In this document: piece by piece, positions 1 through 12,883 of the stretch | Position numbering within the stretch: the stretch's first letter is position 1 | Layout: each line of letters opens with the position of its first letter | Source of the DNA: Cryptomeria japonica | Lineage: Eukaryota > Streptophyta > Pinopsida > Cupressales > Cupressaceae | Direction: 5' to 3' | NCBI RefSeq assembly: GCF_030272615.1 | Contig: NC_081405.1 | Span: forward strand, 22,769,772 to 22,833,771 | Length of the DNA: 64,000 nt | Program-made: the position numbers and the translations under genes | The notes under the pieces: generated by a model | What the model was told of the DNA's origin: nothing | The model's input: only the letters and a program-made list of their open reading frames with translations | The model's database searches: none

Positions 1-1499
1 AAAAGTTAAGAGTTTTTTTCAAGAAGGTGATATTTTCTACAACTATACATAGACAAAGACTTGATTAAAGATTAAATAAAACGTGTCCTTGTCCAAATTA
101 CATTGAAAACTATAAACATAATTCAAAGGATATCATATAAGATGATTGCATTGCGAATGTGCAACCTTAATTCAAAGACAATATATAAGATTAATTATAT
201 CAAATAAAATTTACCTTTTTTTTGAAGAACCTCAACCTACAAGATATACTATAATAAATATGACTATATGCAACATAGAGGAACCAATCGCATTCTATAC
301 AATTAAATTAAAACATGTTTTGCTTACCTTCTTTTATTAAAGATCATAGTCTTGGGAAATACAAATTTGAATGATAATAAAAGATCTAAGGATGGAAACT
401 ATCTTCTCAATATTCCTATCACTTTTTTGAAGGTGAATCTAGCTCATTTATATCAAACACTCACTCACATCAAACTTGTAACATGTAATTACAATAAAAA
501 AAGGCAATAATAGTATTTGTATAAATACATTGGTGATAGTCAAAGCTTTGTTGGGCCTCGATCCTCAATCTGTGAGTTTTTAAAAGGAAACTTCATAGAG
601 CAATGGCCACCGTGTGTTCTTCCTAAGGCAATAAACCCTCACATTGTGTTTTTTATCTAACATGGAAAAAATTAGAAACTTACAAACTACCCATTATCTT
701 TTTTTTTTATGACATGGATGAGAAAGTGTGGTGCTAATGTATAGTTATGTCTCGACATAAAATTAATAATTTAATAATTTCATTTCTAGCTATTTTACTT
801 AAATAATATAATATTTTAGTTTATAATATTAATTTATATCATTTTATAATATATAATATGAAAAATATAAATTTAATTTTTTTAAAGGAATTTTTTTTTG
901 TAAAATATTTTCAAAAAAATCAATAATATTTGAAATATAAATTTAAAAATTTAATTTAATGAAGTATATTTTTAACAAGGATGTGGTTATGAAGACAATT
1001 TATTATTTAATATTTAAAAAAGAAAAAGCATTTATTGGAAGGATATATTTATCCATAATATTCTTATGCTTTTTTAATATAAGATGGCTAATAACGATAA
1101 GGAAAATTAGAAATGTTTTTTGTTTTTTTTTCTTTTGAAAATAAAAAAACTTCGCATTTAAACTTATAAAAGTTGATAATAATAATAAAGGAAATGCATA
1201 GTTTTTCTTTGGAAACAAAAAAAAAATGTATTTAAAAACTTATTTAATTTAATAATTAAAAAAATTAAATACTTTTCTTTTTTAAAGTAAAAAAACTTTG
1301 CATTTAAAAATTATGAAATCTAATAATAATAAAAGAAATTAAATGTTTTTTTTTAATTAACAAATTTTTTGATGGTCAAATTAATGTCAAATTAAATGAA
1401 TTTGTTTTATTTATGGAGGTTTTTACATCTCTTGTGAGTGTAATATGCCTCTCGACATAATAAAAATAAATTTATTTATTTAAAGGGGAATGCAGTTGA
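1..1499. other. AT-rich intergenic DNA, no gene seen
   Basis: No reading frame here resembles a known protein. The stretch from about 780 to 1370 is almost entirely A and T. Two diverged copies of a motif of about 60 bp (around 1141-1205 and 1290-1352) both read roughly AAAAAACTTYGCATTTAAA followed by a TAATAATAATAAA run, which suggests an old local duplication. Short open frames on either strand are explained by base composition. Confidence 0.6.
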
Positions 1500-1775
1500 A
1501 GGATTAAATTAATTAAATAAATAATAAATATATATTTAATTGTTGGCTTAGATCGAGGGGTAAAGTGATTGGTATATTAATTCAATAGATAATAAATATT
1601 ATTTAATTAATGATTAAGATAAGGTGGTCAATGGATTAATTATTAGATAAATTAATTCAACGCATAATAAACATTTATTTTATTAATGAATATGATAAGA
1701 TGGAACAAAGGTGATGGATAAATTTAACTAAATACATAATAAACATGTATTTAATTAAGGGCTAGGGTAGGGTAA
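1500..1775. repeat. Degenerate AT-rich tandem repeat, about 4 units
   Basis: Units of roughly 65-85 bp each contain an AATTAATTCAA-like stretch, then ATAATAAAYAT and TTTAATTAA, and end in a GA/GG-rich segment such as GATAAGGTGG or GATGGA. The units have diverged and the boundaries are approximate. I see no coding potential. Confidence 0.5.
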
Positions 1776-2740
1776 AGTCATGTGTGGTCAAGTATGGACA
1801 ATTACTCATGGCAACACATCAGTTTGACCTAGATCATGAGGTTTGTTGTGATTAGTGATTCGTAACGATATTTTAACAAATGATCTATAAGCATTATTGT
1901 TCAATGATTTTATCTTGTAGTCACCAACATAATCATAATCTTTACTTTCAATATAGAATATAGGTAATGATTTTGCATTCATCTATTGTAGTTTCTAGAT
2001 AGAGGGAGGGTGGGGGAAATTAAAAATCCTAAATAAAGGTGTTTAATTGGTATAAATTGTTAAAATTCTATGAATACTACTTGTAAATAGAATTTTATGC
2101 AACATAACCAATGAACAAGTACCAAAGAATTTAAAGAACAATGCTTAATTGCTAGGTAAATTTCAATATACTGCTTTCACTTCTTATAGGGAGAACCTCC
2201 CACAATCGTTACTTAATATTTTTAGATAATACTAGTCAACAATTTCTAAGCTTGTTTTAGCTTTCATGGTAATGAAATCAATAGACCTTTTTTCATCTTC
2301 TTAGACCAAAAAAAAATGTATATTTATCCTGTAGACAGCTAACTTGGTTTATCAAAGTTAAACTTACATGAGCGTGTGTATATAGCCATACCTTCAAGAC
2401 AAGGACATAAGATTTCTAGATGAGGCCACAAATATAAACCTAACTAGCACAAACACTACAAATCGTGAAAGAAAGTCATGGGTAGGACCTTCAATTGAAT
2501 TTATTTATGAAAAACATTTATAAACTTTGTCATCTCATTTCCTCATCATTGTAGTTTATGATTTACAAAATTTGATGGAGGTGTGGAAGATTGTGGTTAC
2601 TTTTGTTGTTCAATTGACCAACCACCTCCACAACTACTAGATCAAAAAAATTGTAAGATCCACCCTTCTGCCACCACAATTTTTTATTTTTTTATTTACA
2701 CTTAGTGTCCATTGCAAAATTGATCGAATAATCATCTTCC
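1776..2740. other. Intergenic DNA, nothing recognised
   Basis: No coding frame, RNA gene or clear transposon terminus is visible in this segment. Confidence 0.5.
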
Positions 2741-3239
2741 ATTTAATTTAGTAGTGACGATTCTAATACTCCTCCATTCACCACAAGGGTGGCAACTTAG
2801 AGATACTTTATATTTATATACTTATGATCGAACCACAAACCTTCCATATTATGGTCATCCCTGGACCCAAACTTAAGCATCAAGGGTTCACCCCTAATGA
2901 TCTAGGCTACATATCCTCTCGAGAAAATTCAATAGCTTCGTAGTATGCATTCAGGTGGAGTTTACTCCCTCTCCTCTTAATGAGATTCTAGACTCTCTCT
3001 AAACCTGTCAATTAAATTACAATAATAACTTAGTCTCATAATAAATAATAGGTACACATAGCCATCAAGTGTTGGTTCCATATTCAACAGCATCCCATCA
3101 TTAGTGTTCAAGGTACACATATACATGTGGGTCATAACACATCTAATATATTTGGTAACGGCCTCATTCACATATTCATAAGGTAATAGGTCATATGCAT
3201 CATAAGTACACAAAAGGGATAGCTCCAACCTACATCACA

Positions 3240-3545
3240 TACATAGTGAGTAGCTCACATATGCATCTTTTAGACTATACTGATTTACTCATACATGCAT
3301 TACAAAGATATCAGGGATTGTCTCATATACATGTGTCACAAGGTAAGAGTGTCTGACTCATATACAAGCATTTCAAATGATAGTGATTAGTTCATATTCA
3401 TGCATCACAATTTAATAGTGATTGGCTCATGTGCATGTAACAATAGATTAATAGTGATTGATTCAAGTACAAGCATCACATATAATAGCGACTAGCTCAT
3501 ATAGGTATCACAAAAAATAACATGACTGACTCATCCTCAATGGCT
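3240..3545. repeat. Tandem repeat, period about 35 bp, 8-9 units
   Basis: Successive units follow the pattern GTGATTGGCTCAT, a short ATATGCATG-like stretch, then CATCACAA and TTTAATA. They are best preserved between 3350 and 3510. Divergence between units is moderate, so this is an old minisatellite, probably inside a larger degraded retroelement. The small minus-strand frame at 2977-3228 overlaps repeat sequence and is not a gene. Confidence 0.7.
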
Positions 3546-3574
3546 AACAATTTCTTGTCCATAGTACATCCTAG

Positions 3575-4340
3575 ATAGAGAAGGAATGTCAGTGCACTAC
3601 ACACTACACCGTGGGTCCCATTCTTCTCCTTGTCATTTGCACCAATGGATTTAGGTAGAGGATTCAGTGCTACCCATACTACACTATGGGTCCATCCTCA
3701 ACCCAATAGGATCAATTATACCATCAAACAACCAGGAAGAGAATTCGGTGCATCTCATACTACACCGTGGGTCCATCCTTAGTCTCAAGGATTTCCACAA
3801 GAAGTGAACCAACCTATCCCAATGGATTCTGACTGACTTCAATCGCCTATAGGCCACTGACGACAAGTCTGTCCATCCAGAAAGAAGTAGCTTCCGACAT
3901 ATACCACTTAGTGACCTTAGTGATATTGCCAGCTATCTTCTTCACAATCATGGGAAACACCTAGCATCAATCACCCCCATGCTAGGTGACTACCAGTGAA
4001 CCCTCCTGATACAACGATTAGCTCTGGTTACCACTACCTGCATGGTAAGGTAAATACCCATGCAACCGTTACTGTATCAAATCCTGGATAGCCCTTAGCA
4101 ACCCTTCACCTCTGTGAACTTGGTGAGTGTTGGTTGATCCAAAAATGCAATAGCTCTAGCCTCCGCCATTGGCATGGTCCAATGACTCGACCTGCTAACT
4201 GTTATCGTATCATGTCCAAGGTAGTCTAGGCAACATCACCTCTGTGAACCAAGTGATTGCCGACTAATCCCAAGTTGCAGTAGCCTAGGCATCGATCATT
4301 GGCATGGTCCAACAACTGCCTGTCTATGCATAAATATATT
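3575..4340. repeat. Two further degenerate repeat blocks
   Basis: Between about 3590 and 3780 the phrase CTACACCGTGGGTCC (with variants) occurs three times, about 75-80 bp apart. Between about 4095 and 4330 a unit of about 130 bp is present twice; it contains CACCTCTGTGAAC and CATTGGCATGGTCCAA. Such internal minisatellites are common in plant LTRs, but I found no LTR ends for this block. Confidence 0.55.
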
Positions 4341-4344
4341 GACG

Positions 4345-6750
4345 GTTCACTTTTGTGGGGGTCATACACATCAAGATTCATAATACTAGACAAATAGATA
4401 AGTACAACACAATCAAGTAATAGAGGAACCTATAACTCGGGTTTAAATTCACAAACACATGATACAATTATAAAGAACCAACACAAGATGGCCTCATCTC
4501 ATCCTATAACCTTAATTTGTTATTGACTATATGGTAGTTAACCCATGTTCTCTTCCTTGAACTTTCTATTCGATGGTACATTACATAATATTATGCTTAT
4601 TTGATTTTCTTAAATCCTTCATAATATTTTAATGCCTAATCAGACTCATCTAAAGTCTACTAGGGAGGTAAGGTCAAAATATTAGGAACAACTCTGAACC
4701 CTAGAGTTATCCCCCCTAGACCCTACCCCTACAGACTTGAGGTCACAAGGGCATGCTTCGCTCAAGTACCGCCTACATTCCCGCTTCCAAACAGGTCAAA
4801 GTCACACGTAATTCTCCTGCCAAATCTATCATAGATTCCTACACACACGTTTCCAAGGTTTGTCACACTAACTTGGAGCTAGACTTATTACTCAACACAA
4901 AGTTATCTTGGTTCACAAAACCCATAGGATATTAGTTTCATTTAAAATTCATATAATATGTTCATATGGAGGCTCTTTTACTTAAGGGTCAACATATATC
5001 GTGCACTCATATAAAAGTCATCTCTTCAATAGCCAAAATCCATTCCAAAAGTATATAACATATCTTATTATTTCAAGATGATTAAGTGATGTTAAGGAAC
5101 TTAGTTCACTATTTTCTTTACACTATAATTAATTAGAATAGTCCATAATTTTAGGCATTTTGATACCTTCACCACATATTGCTACATCTAATATTTCCCA
5201 TATCACAAGTGTCTGAAATCCCCTAGACCTTACAACATAGATTTATCCCCACCTTATCCATGATTTTTACACAACCATAGTATACTTCACTCCCATGATA
5301 GTTCTTCTATCGAGGTTCTCATACTTAAGAATGTTATAGACATCATGTAATCTTATATAGTATTTACCATGGTATCAATATATTATCCTAATTAAATATA
5401 TGATTAGTGAAGTGTGGTTGTAGCACAAACCAAGTCGGCCTTACTATAATATGCAATTAAGAGCCAAGGCTCATATTAATTATATCTTACTCTTGGATCA
5501 TGTTTTTAGGTTATCTTTCATCTAAAGAATTGATCCATAACTCTAATGCCCTCTTATGTCTCTTAAGTTCACGCATAAAAATTATTCACAAGTTCAAAAC
5601 TTCTCATTAATGTATAAATATGATCAAATGGCACAATTTGGTATATCATACCAAATTGGATGCTCACGCCACCATGTGTATAGAGATAACATTGATTACT
5701 AATTTATCCGTAGTGATAGTATATTGATGAGTATCTAATGGACAATGATAACATACAATTCCATATTACATTTTCTACTCATGATTTTAAAGGAACTCTT
5801 ACAATATAATTCATTCAACTAAGATCAACATATTTGGCCCAAACTAATAATAACTTATTGTCCTATATATCAGAATATTATAACTAAGGGGATACCATAG
5901 TACGTGTTAACTACAACTAAAGTATCTTTGCAATACCCCTATCAAGCAAGCCTTGATATGGCTTCATGGCATGTCTTATTATAAGGAAAGTAAATCAATT
6001 TATTCAACCAACCAAAACCACTATTGATATTTAACTTTCACAGTGCTTCTAGGATTCTAATGATACTAGCATGCCATGATCAATTAATATGTAGGTTCTT
6101 GCCTAAAGAACGTTTAATTGCAAAGTTTAGAATATCAAGGAGAGAGTTGCATATGCTTGCAACATTTTATAAGGAACATATCTTATACATTTATAATGCC
6201 CAATGTAATAAAATTTATTCTTGACATATTAATTTGTGTTTACCATTGACATGGACTAGGGTATTATAAACGATTCCCATATAAGGCCAAAAGGTTGTTA
6301 CACTAAATCATATTTAATATTACTACTCTCAAATCGCCAGACAAATAATATTACATAGCAATTTAACAGTGATGTCACTATAGCCATGATCTACTATGGT
6401 AGATGCAACAATAGGGTTTCTTAGCAGTTCACTAATCAAAAGAATTCTTATGAAGCTTCTATGTATAGATACAATGTCAAATTAATTTATATTCCCCTTA
6501 AACGTCGCAGGTTCCTCATATGAACAAATTGCACAAGGTTGAATCTCTTACGAATTCTTTCTAATTTGTTTTTGCACAATCTCTAAATGCTAAAATGTGT
6601 TCATTAAATATCTTCACACTAAGTTAAGACAAATTTATTCTCGATTATTTAGGGAAAGAATACACATACTCAACAGTTAAAAGAAACGTGAATTTTGAAA
6701 GTAAATGGCCAAATCTCTTACTTATTGATATCTTCAAGCTTGATGTGTTT
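4345..6750. other. Intergenic DNA, nothing recognised
   Basis: Only short frames (up to about 66 codons) occur, and none resembles a known family. No transposon ends or tandem arrays were noticed. Confidence 0.5.
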
Positions 6751-6759
6751 GTGTCGAAA

Positions 6760-7130
6760 TCCTCTCCTTAGTACGTCAGCTAGTTTAGCTCACATCCTCC
6801 TTACCTGGAATCCTTTTGTGGACTTCAATCCAGCTACATCCGGGTGTCTTTTTGTTCCTCTATCCTCCATCACTCTTCTTACCTTTTGAACATCACCCCA
6901 ACTGCCAATTTATGGTCCGGGTACATTCCAGAGTGTTGCATTGTCCAGAGAGTTTGAAAGCATCCTTGGCATAAACATGCATAGTGTATCCTAAAACTAT
7001 TGTAGTCCATGAGACAACATTTCTGTCAAGCATTCTATAAAGCAGTTTTCCTGTCTTGTGTACATTTCCACATATCGCATGCATGTCTATGAGGGCACTC
7101 ATAGATACCATATCAAACGAAAATATGCTC
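6760..7130 (-). pseudogene. PPR protein pseudogene fragment, C-terminal part (PLS class, E-type tail)
   Basis: The minus-strand frame at 6893-7111 reads like one pentatricopeptide repeat block, with ALIDMHAICGNVHKTGKLLY followed by DRNVVSWTTIVLGY. These match the plant PPR patterns ALIDMYAKCG and NVVSWTTMIAGY. Just downstream, still on the minus strand (about 6770-6900), a segment with WGDVQKVRRVMEDRGTKRHP matches the E motif that follows the PPR array in plant PLS-type proteins. Members of this family usually act in organelle RNA editing or processing. Frameshifts and stops separate the segments, so no functional protein can be made. Confidence 0.8.
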
Positions 7131-7651
7131 TTAATTATGCTTCAATGGAGATTCATTCCCTGTTCCTAACCTCCGAACTTGGCACAGGCTGACAGTACAC
7201 TGACAAAGATTGTGGGGTTAGGTTGGGGTCCTATGGAGGGGAGCTTCCTAAAAAATAGAGCTAGAGCTACTGAAATTTTTTAGGAATACTTTAAAGCTGG
7301 CGGTCCCATGAATTTTGTATTGCACTTCAGCTTAAAATTTAAGCTCCTAAATTTAAGGATGTCATGAACTTTGTATTGCACATCAACTTTAGTTTAAACT
7401 CCTAAATTTAAGTAAATTGGTGGTAAATAAATTTAGTTTTTTTTCTAAAATTTATATGATTGACAAATGGCATAATATATTCCTAAGTTGGTGGGGCAAT
7501 TTCTAGCCCCACCCGATTTTCGCCAGCTTAGATTTTCAAGGCTAAAAAGTAGGTGCTCTATTTTTTTTAAGAAAAAATTCCAAATAATCCAATAGCCAAA
7601 AAATATTTTTTACATGGAACCACCTCTTCCTCAAAAATAGAGAACCCTACC
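7131..7651. repeat. Insertion or spacer inside the PPR pseudogene, with a short duplication
   Basis: This segment separates two PPR fragments and has no PPR similarity. A motif around CATGAACTTTGTATTGCAC and CTCCTAAATTTAAG is present twice (about 7307-7355 and 7366-7410). It is probably a small inserted element, but I found no convincing terminal repeats or target duplication. Confidence 0.4.
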
Positions 7652-7921
7652 TTAGAATTTACATCCGCTAATTGAGTTTGCTGAAAAAATCTCAAAGGCG
7701 TTTTCAACAGGCCCATTTTGTGCATATCCTGCAATCATTAAAGTCCAGGAGACCACATCTCTTTTAGGCATTCTGTGGAACACACCCCGTGCCTTGGCTA
7801 CGCTTCCACATTTTACATACATGTCTACTAGCGTACTTGCCTCTCGAAACATTTGACCGAAATCCCCTTTTCCATCCTCCTCCATTCTTGCGTTCATGTT
7901 TTTTTTGTTTTGGTGTGGCAA
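7652..7921 (-). pseudogene. PPR protein pseudogene fragment, middle part
   Basis: This minus-strand frame contains STLVDMYVKCGSVAKARGVF and then RMPKRDVVSWTLMIAGYAQN, followed by ENAFEIF. This is a textbook plant PLS-class PPR signature: an S motif followed by a P/L motif. The frame then runs out of similarity, and the fragments on either side are in other frames. Together with 6760-7130 and 8830-9030 it appears to be one disrupted gene read from high to low coordinates. Confidence 0.85.
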
Positions 7922-8829
7922 TCTAACTCAGGGCCTGCCATTTTTTTCTCCTGCCACGCGAGGGTTGCCATGCCTTACTAATGGCACGAACATCCGTTCC
8001 CTACCGTGTGCCATACTCCTCAAGTACTCTCCAATTAATGCCTGCACAACAATCTCATGCACAGCCCATACTCTAATTATTAAGGGCTCTGACTATTTCT
8101 TTTTACTTTTTTTTTAATAATTTCCCAATCACCAACTTTGTGGGATGTGACAAAGATATCATAAATTATAGTATTCGAATTGAATTGAACCATTAAGACA
8201 AGATCACTTATAAAAAATGTATAGTACATCTAATTTGGCTTTCATCTCATGTTGAGAAGTAGATTCTATAAACTAATCATTCAATATGAAAGAAAGTAAA
8301 TAAAAATTACATAATGCGTAGATGGTGCAAAAGGCCTTCTGCCCTCTCATCGCAAACAGACAACTGACTCTAATCTCTGTGCCTATGCATCATGCCACCC
8401 TTCCTACACAACACTTGATCCTCTGTCTTATCTCACGCAGCCCCTCCTTTCTAATTTTGCACCTAACTCACCCTCTCCTCTCTGCGCTGAGGCCAATTAT
8501 CCTATTCCTAGGCCGCTTCTATCCCTTGATACCTCCTGCATTTTCATAATCTGTAAATCGTTTCCATTAATTCGGATGTTTTTTCACGTTCTATCTTCTA
8601 CTTCTTCGATCGATAACCTCCACACAACTTCTCTGTCGATATCTTGCCACGCCACCCTTGCTTCTTTTCACATCCTTGTTTTAGTTGTTTTTGTTTAGCT
8701 TTGTCTCTACAAATTCATTCATCGCATACTAATTGGCAAGGGAATACAAAAGGCTTTCAAGATCTAGCTTCTAATTTAAATAGAAGACTTTGATTCGATT
8801 CAATCCCAACCACAATCTTATCCCATTAT

Positions 8830-9030
8830 GTTTCGATGGATAGTGCCCCGTTCCAAAACTCCCGCTTGAGCAAAGGCCGTGAGAATGCTTGCAAAAGTCA
8901 CGGAGACTGGCTTAACTCCTGCCAAATGCATTTTCTTAAAACTGTCCAAGGCATTTTTGCACATTCATTTTGTACATATCCCGCAATCATGAAATTCCAT
9001 GAGACCACATTTTTCACAGGCATTATATAA
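8830..9030 (-). pseudogene. PPR protein pseudogene fragment, upstream part
   Basis: On the minus strand the sequence reads NVVSWNFMIAGYVQNECAK. After a frameshift it continues with segments like KKMHLAGVKPVSVTFASIL, matching the PLS-class order (L2/S motif, then a P motif with VKP and TFASIL). The plus-strand frame at 8836-9030 is only the shadow of this. At least one frameshift is needed, and the gap to 7921 holds little recognisable PPR sequence. Confidence 0.75.
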
Positions 9031-9060
9031 GCCTTGTTGGACCCAAGTAATCTGTGTTTT

Positions 9061-9836
9061 TAACTTCTGCAAGGTACTTATTTATATCAGATTGTCTCTT
9101 GAGGTCATAGAATTTTAAGAGGTTTAGGTATTGAAGTCATAGAGCATTTTTTGCACGACTATCAAACCAAATTAAAATTTGAGAAAACAAACTGAAAATA
9201 ATTTGGTTGATACCGATTGTTTGCCCGTCTCGATGCTTCAACAATAGACACATCGGGTAGGAATTTTTTTGTGAAATGGAGTTAGGTAATAGCACTACCC
9301 TTTCAGGTTTTAAACAACCTATAGAAAACTCTATCGTTATGTTAGGTACACAAAATTACTTCTTTTTTCTTCTCTTCCAACATCTCATTAGAACAACCGC
9401 CATCCTCCTATTACTCACTACTCTTATCTTCTCTCTCATGGATTTGCATCCACCAATTGTTGTCCCCCTCTACCAAATTCTTTCTCCTTCATATGATCTA
9501 ACCCACCCCAAATCGACGATCACCACCAAAATCCTCATGTGCAATCCTCTATTGGTTCCACATGCAAACATGCAACCTTATGATACCAATTTGCAACATT
9601 TGCACCCTCTATAACTTCTACATGCTCATATGAAACATCTACTTGCACTAACTCATCCTTATTCATCTCTACTTCACTAAACTAAGAAAAATCAATAACT
9701 ACCTTTGTAGTTTCAATTGCTACAACATTCTCTTTATCCTCTAGTACACCTTTCTCGTTTTCTTCATTCTAAATGATCTCTTCTGCAAACAATGCACCAT
9801 CTTCATCAGGTCCTTGATCAATTGCAGGGCCTTCAT
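9061..9836. other. Intergenic DNA, no supported gene
   Basis: A plus-strand frame of 112 codons (9276-9614) lies here. Its translation is a low-complexity Leu/Ile/Pro/Thr-rich string with no recognisable domain. I treat it as chance. Confidence 0.45.
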
Positions 9837-9948
9837 ATCTGCAACAACCTCTAAGCCTACCTTCTGAACTTCTTCTTCTCCTACTACCTCAATACTTATA
9901 TAAGTTGAAGATACTTGAATACCTATCCAGATTATTATTTTGTCTATA
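9837..9948 (+). repeat. Left copy of a 112-bp direct repeat flanking the LTR array
   Basis: This sequence begins ATCTGCAACAACCTCTAAGC and ends TTATTTTGTCTATAC. It recurs almost unchanged at 15042-15154, on the far side of the LTR array. It is much longer than an integration TSD. Confidence 0.85.
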
Positions 9949-9968
9949 CCTGTCTAGATTATTTTGTC

Positions 9969-12486
9969 TGATGCAAGAGCACTGGTGTAGTTCTTACCGG
10001 TTGCTAACTGCTCAGTGAAATTGTTTGGAGGCATTTCTTTATGTTTGAGAGTTTAGCGTTGTGGATTTGGATTTATTCCCTTGAGTTTGTTGTCTTTATC
10101 GTGTTTGAGATTCATGGCATTTGGATTTGATTCTGGTGAGATATCGATTCCGATATTGGCCAAGTTGGTATGTTCTTACCAATTAGTCTTGCAGTGTGTT
10201 GAGCGAAGTTGGATCAAGTCGCGGTTGATTTCTATGATTTGCGGATCGTTGATTTATGTTTCTTGTGCCTTGTCCGATGTTCTCGGAAGACCGCGTGATG
10301 TTTTATGCATTTTGGAGATGTTCTTAATGATTTGAACCGACATGTTACCATTAGCACATTTTATGAACTGGTTGGTCTTTGGGCCGACTTGACCAAATTA
10401 TTATTATTTGTAGATGCTATAAATAGAAGTTTTGCGAATCATTTGGGAGGACAGAAGACATAAATTCGAGATCGAGCAAAGATGTAGAAGTTTTGTGAAT
10501 CATTTGGGAGGACAGAAGACATAAGTTCTAGATCGAGCAAAAATGTAGAACCGACGAGATTCTGGTCCGGTAGGGCTGAAGCCGAAAGGGCTGAGGTCCG
10601 GATTAGTGGTGCAGGAGCACCTAGGACTTAGGCTCATAGTCCTTCTACAATTTTGGCTTGTACTGACCTTAGCCGAGCCAGGTTTCTAATAAGGACTCCA
10701 AGAGGGTCCAAGGTGTGTGTGCAATGTTTGATTTGAGTCAAGTGTAGGCCTAGTTGTGTTAGTTTCCTTTTTAGGTTTGCACTTTGTGAGTAGATGTTAG
10801 GGTGAGTAGTTAAAATGGCCTTCTTGTTGGTCAAAAGAGGCATAACTTGGTGAGAGCATTAGAGAGGTTTAGAATAGTCTTAGGAATGTTGAAAAAGACA
10901 TGAATAATGACTTGTAATAGGTTGCCTAAGTTGGCAAAGCAAAATTTGGAAAGTTGTAAAAGTTATCATGACAACTTTGGTCCTAAAAGAGCTTAGCGGT
11001 GGAGTTAGGGTTAGCACATTGACCTAAGATGCCTCCACACATGGGGAAGACTATTTAAACCTCCTCTTGCATGGTTACCAAGGTTGGAAGTTTGATTTTT
11101 GGTGAATGGCAATATGTAACCACTCATTTTCGGACTGATTCATTGTTTTTGTCTTATTTTGCATAAAAGTGAGCACAAATGGATTGAATCCATTGATCCA
11201 AATTTGGACAGTTGTTCTTTGGTGTGCTCCAATACTATATGGTCCATTTCATGCTTTGTTGATAGTGTTTGTTGGTACTTCTCCTGTTTTGTTTTCAAAC
11301 AGCCAGTTTTGGCTTGTAAGTAGCAAATTTGTGTAAAAATGGTTGCCCCATAAAATCCCTTCATGCTACCATCACGGCCTGTTAGGACATGGAAGGCAAC
11401 CCTATGTACAATGTAAATATGAAGGAAGGAGTTCTGGAAGTGAAAATCATCATAGTTGCCACCTTGTTCTATGCGAGTCTAGGAGTAACCCAGCTAGAGA
11501 AAACAGGGTGTAAATTGAATGTATATTGCAGGGGTGGATCCAAAACCTTAACCTAGTCATTTGGGATGGTTCATGATGTCCATACAGAGTTGCAATTGTA
11601 AGGGGAAGCCTTGACAAGTCCTTTTGATACCCTTTTCACAAAGTTGGACAGTCACTGTCCTAGAAACCATTGAAACCCTAGTCAAACCTTCATTTTTGGG
11701 TTGGGGCACTGTACAACAAGATGGGAGACTAGAGCCACCAAAATCTCTTGAGGATGGGTGAGTGATTGAAGAAAAACAAAACTCCTTGCAAGGTCTTTTG
11801 GACCATAAAACCAAAAACCCTTAAAAACCGGATTTAGGAGGCCCAATTGGGGCTCATCCTTGTAGCCCTATTTCTAGGCAATTTTATGAAATCGGTAAGG
11901 GAGTTGAAGATTGCACAACCCCAAATGGACCTAGTTGAACTCATTCCATGGTAAATACCACCTCCACACCTCTGCAAGATCTTATAACAATATGGGGGTG
12001 AAAAGTGGGAAGTTGACAAGTAGTTGTCAAGGTTGCAAGATGAGTATATGAGAAGCACATTGAATTGGTAGAGTACCTAGTCAAAACACTTGTTGCAAAC
12101 ACCTTAAGAGTTGTAAAGGGAAAGTCCTAGCAGAGATTGGGAAGGACTTGGAAGTCTTGAAGCATAGCTAGACCTGGTGAGGTTGGTGGAATTGAGCAAC
12201 ACCAGCTAGGTGAAGTGTGAGCAAGCTAGGTGAACCCTATCAATTAGGGTTGAACTGGCAAACTGTTTCCAGAGGCCGATTTGATGTGTAGATGATCTGC
12301 GGATCCTTTATTTGTGTTGTAAGCATTGTTTGTATCCTGGACTACGATCCAACATGTTGTATATGTAATTCTTCAAACTGTTATAAGATTTGTTCATACT
12401 GTTTACCGGCATATCTTGCATGGTGTTTGTGTTAGGCTACAAGGACGAGATGTCCTTCATTAGATCTCCCTACTTTGACTGCATCA
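9969..12486 (+). mobile_element. LTR-A of a short LTR element, split by a nested solo LTR
   Basis: The LTR starts TGATGCA and ends TGCATCA, a 7-bp inverted terminal repeat. It is followed two bases later by the primer-binding site TGGTATCAGAGC (12489-12500). Without the insertion at 10607-12242 and one TSD copy it is about 877 bp and aligns along its length with LTR-B and LTR-C. A good TATA box (TATAAATAG, 10418-10426) lies in the same place as in the other copies. The short frame at 10081-10335 recurs in each LTR and is not a gene. Confidence 0.85.
10607..12242. mobile_element. Nested solo LTR with 5-bp TSD (ATTAG)
   Basis: This 1,636-bp block interrupts LTR-A exactly where LTR-B and LTR-C read continuously. 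It begins TGGTGCAGG and ends CCTATCA, giving the TG...CA ends of an LTR. It is flanked by ATTAG at 10602-10606 and 12243-12247. No primer-binding site, gag or pol is visible inside, so a solo LTR is the simplest reading. A possible TATA element (CTATTTAAA) lies near 11051. Frames inside (for example 11557-11814 minus) look non-coding. Confidence 0.85.
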
Positions 12487-12883
12487 AATGGTATCAGAGC
12501 TAGTTTGTGAACCTATTGTTGGAGGAAGACCCGGTTATGTATCGGTTGGTTGGAGAGGAAGTTGAGGCAACTTGTGGACTTGTTCAGATCATCAAACGTG
12601 AGGCAGAGCAAGGCTTGCAAGTAGACGGCTGATCCTAGAGCTTGAGCTTGAGGCAATTAGTGGGTGGAGACTTGAACAGATCGTCGATTGAGGTAGATTG
12701 CAGGTTGGACCGATAGATCGCCGATTGAGGTAGGTTGCAGGTTGGACCGATAGATCACCGAAGAGAGGCAACTAGAAGCTATAGTTAGATCATCGAATCC
12801 TTGAGGCAATTGCAAGTACCTACTGATAGATCGTCGAACCGAATCAAATGATGGGTCTCACTTTTCAATCAACCTTGAGAGTT
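12487..12883 (+). mobile_element. Short internal region 1 with primer-binding site
   Basis: It starts with the initiator tRNA-Met-type primer-binding site TGGTATCAGAGC at 12489-12500 and reaches the next LTR after about 385 bp. No gag or pol is encoded. It contains repeated GATCGTCGA / GATCGCCGA-type words, for example near 12670, 12715 and 12828. The region just before LTR-B is not a strong polypurine tract. The small size fits a TRIM-like, non-autonomous element. Confidence 0.75.

Noticed and set aside
9276..9614. 112-codon plus-strand frame
   Set aside because: Low-complexity composition with no motif and no repeat copy; judged chance.
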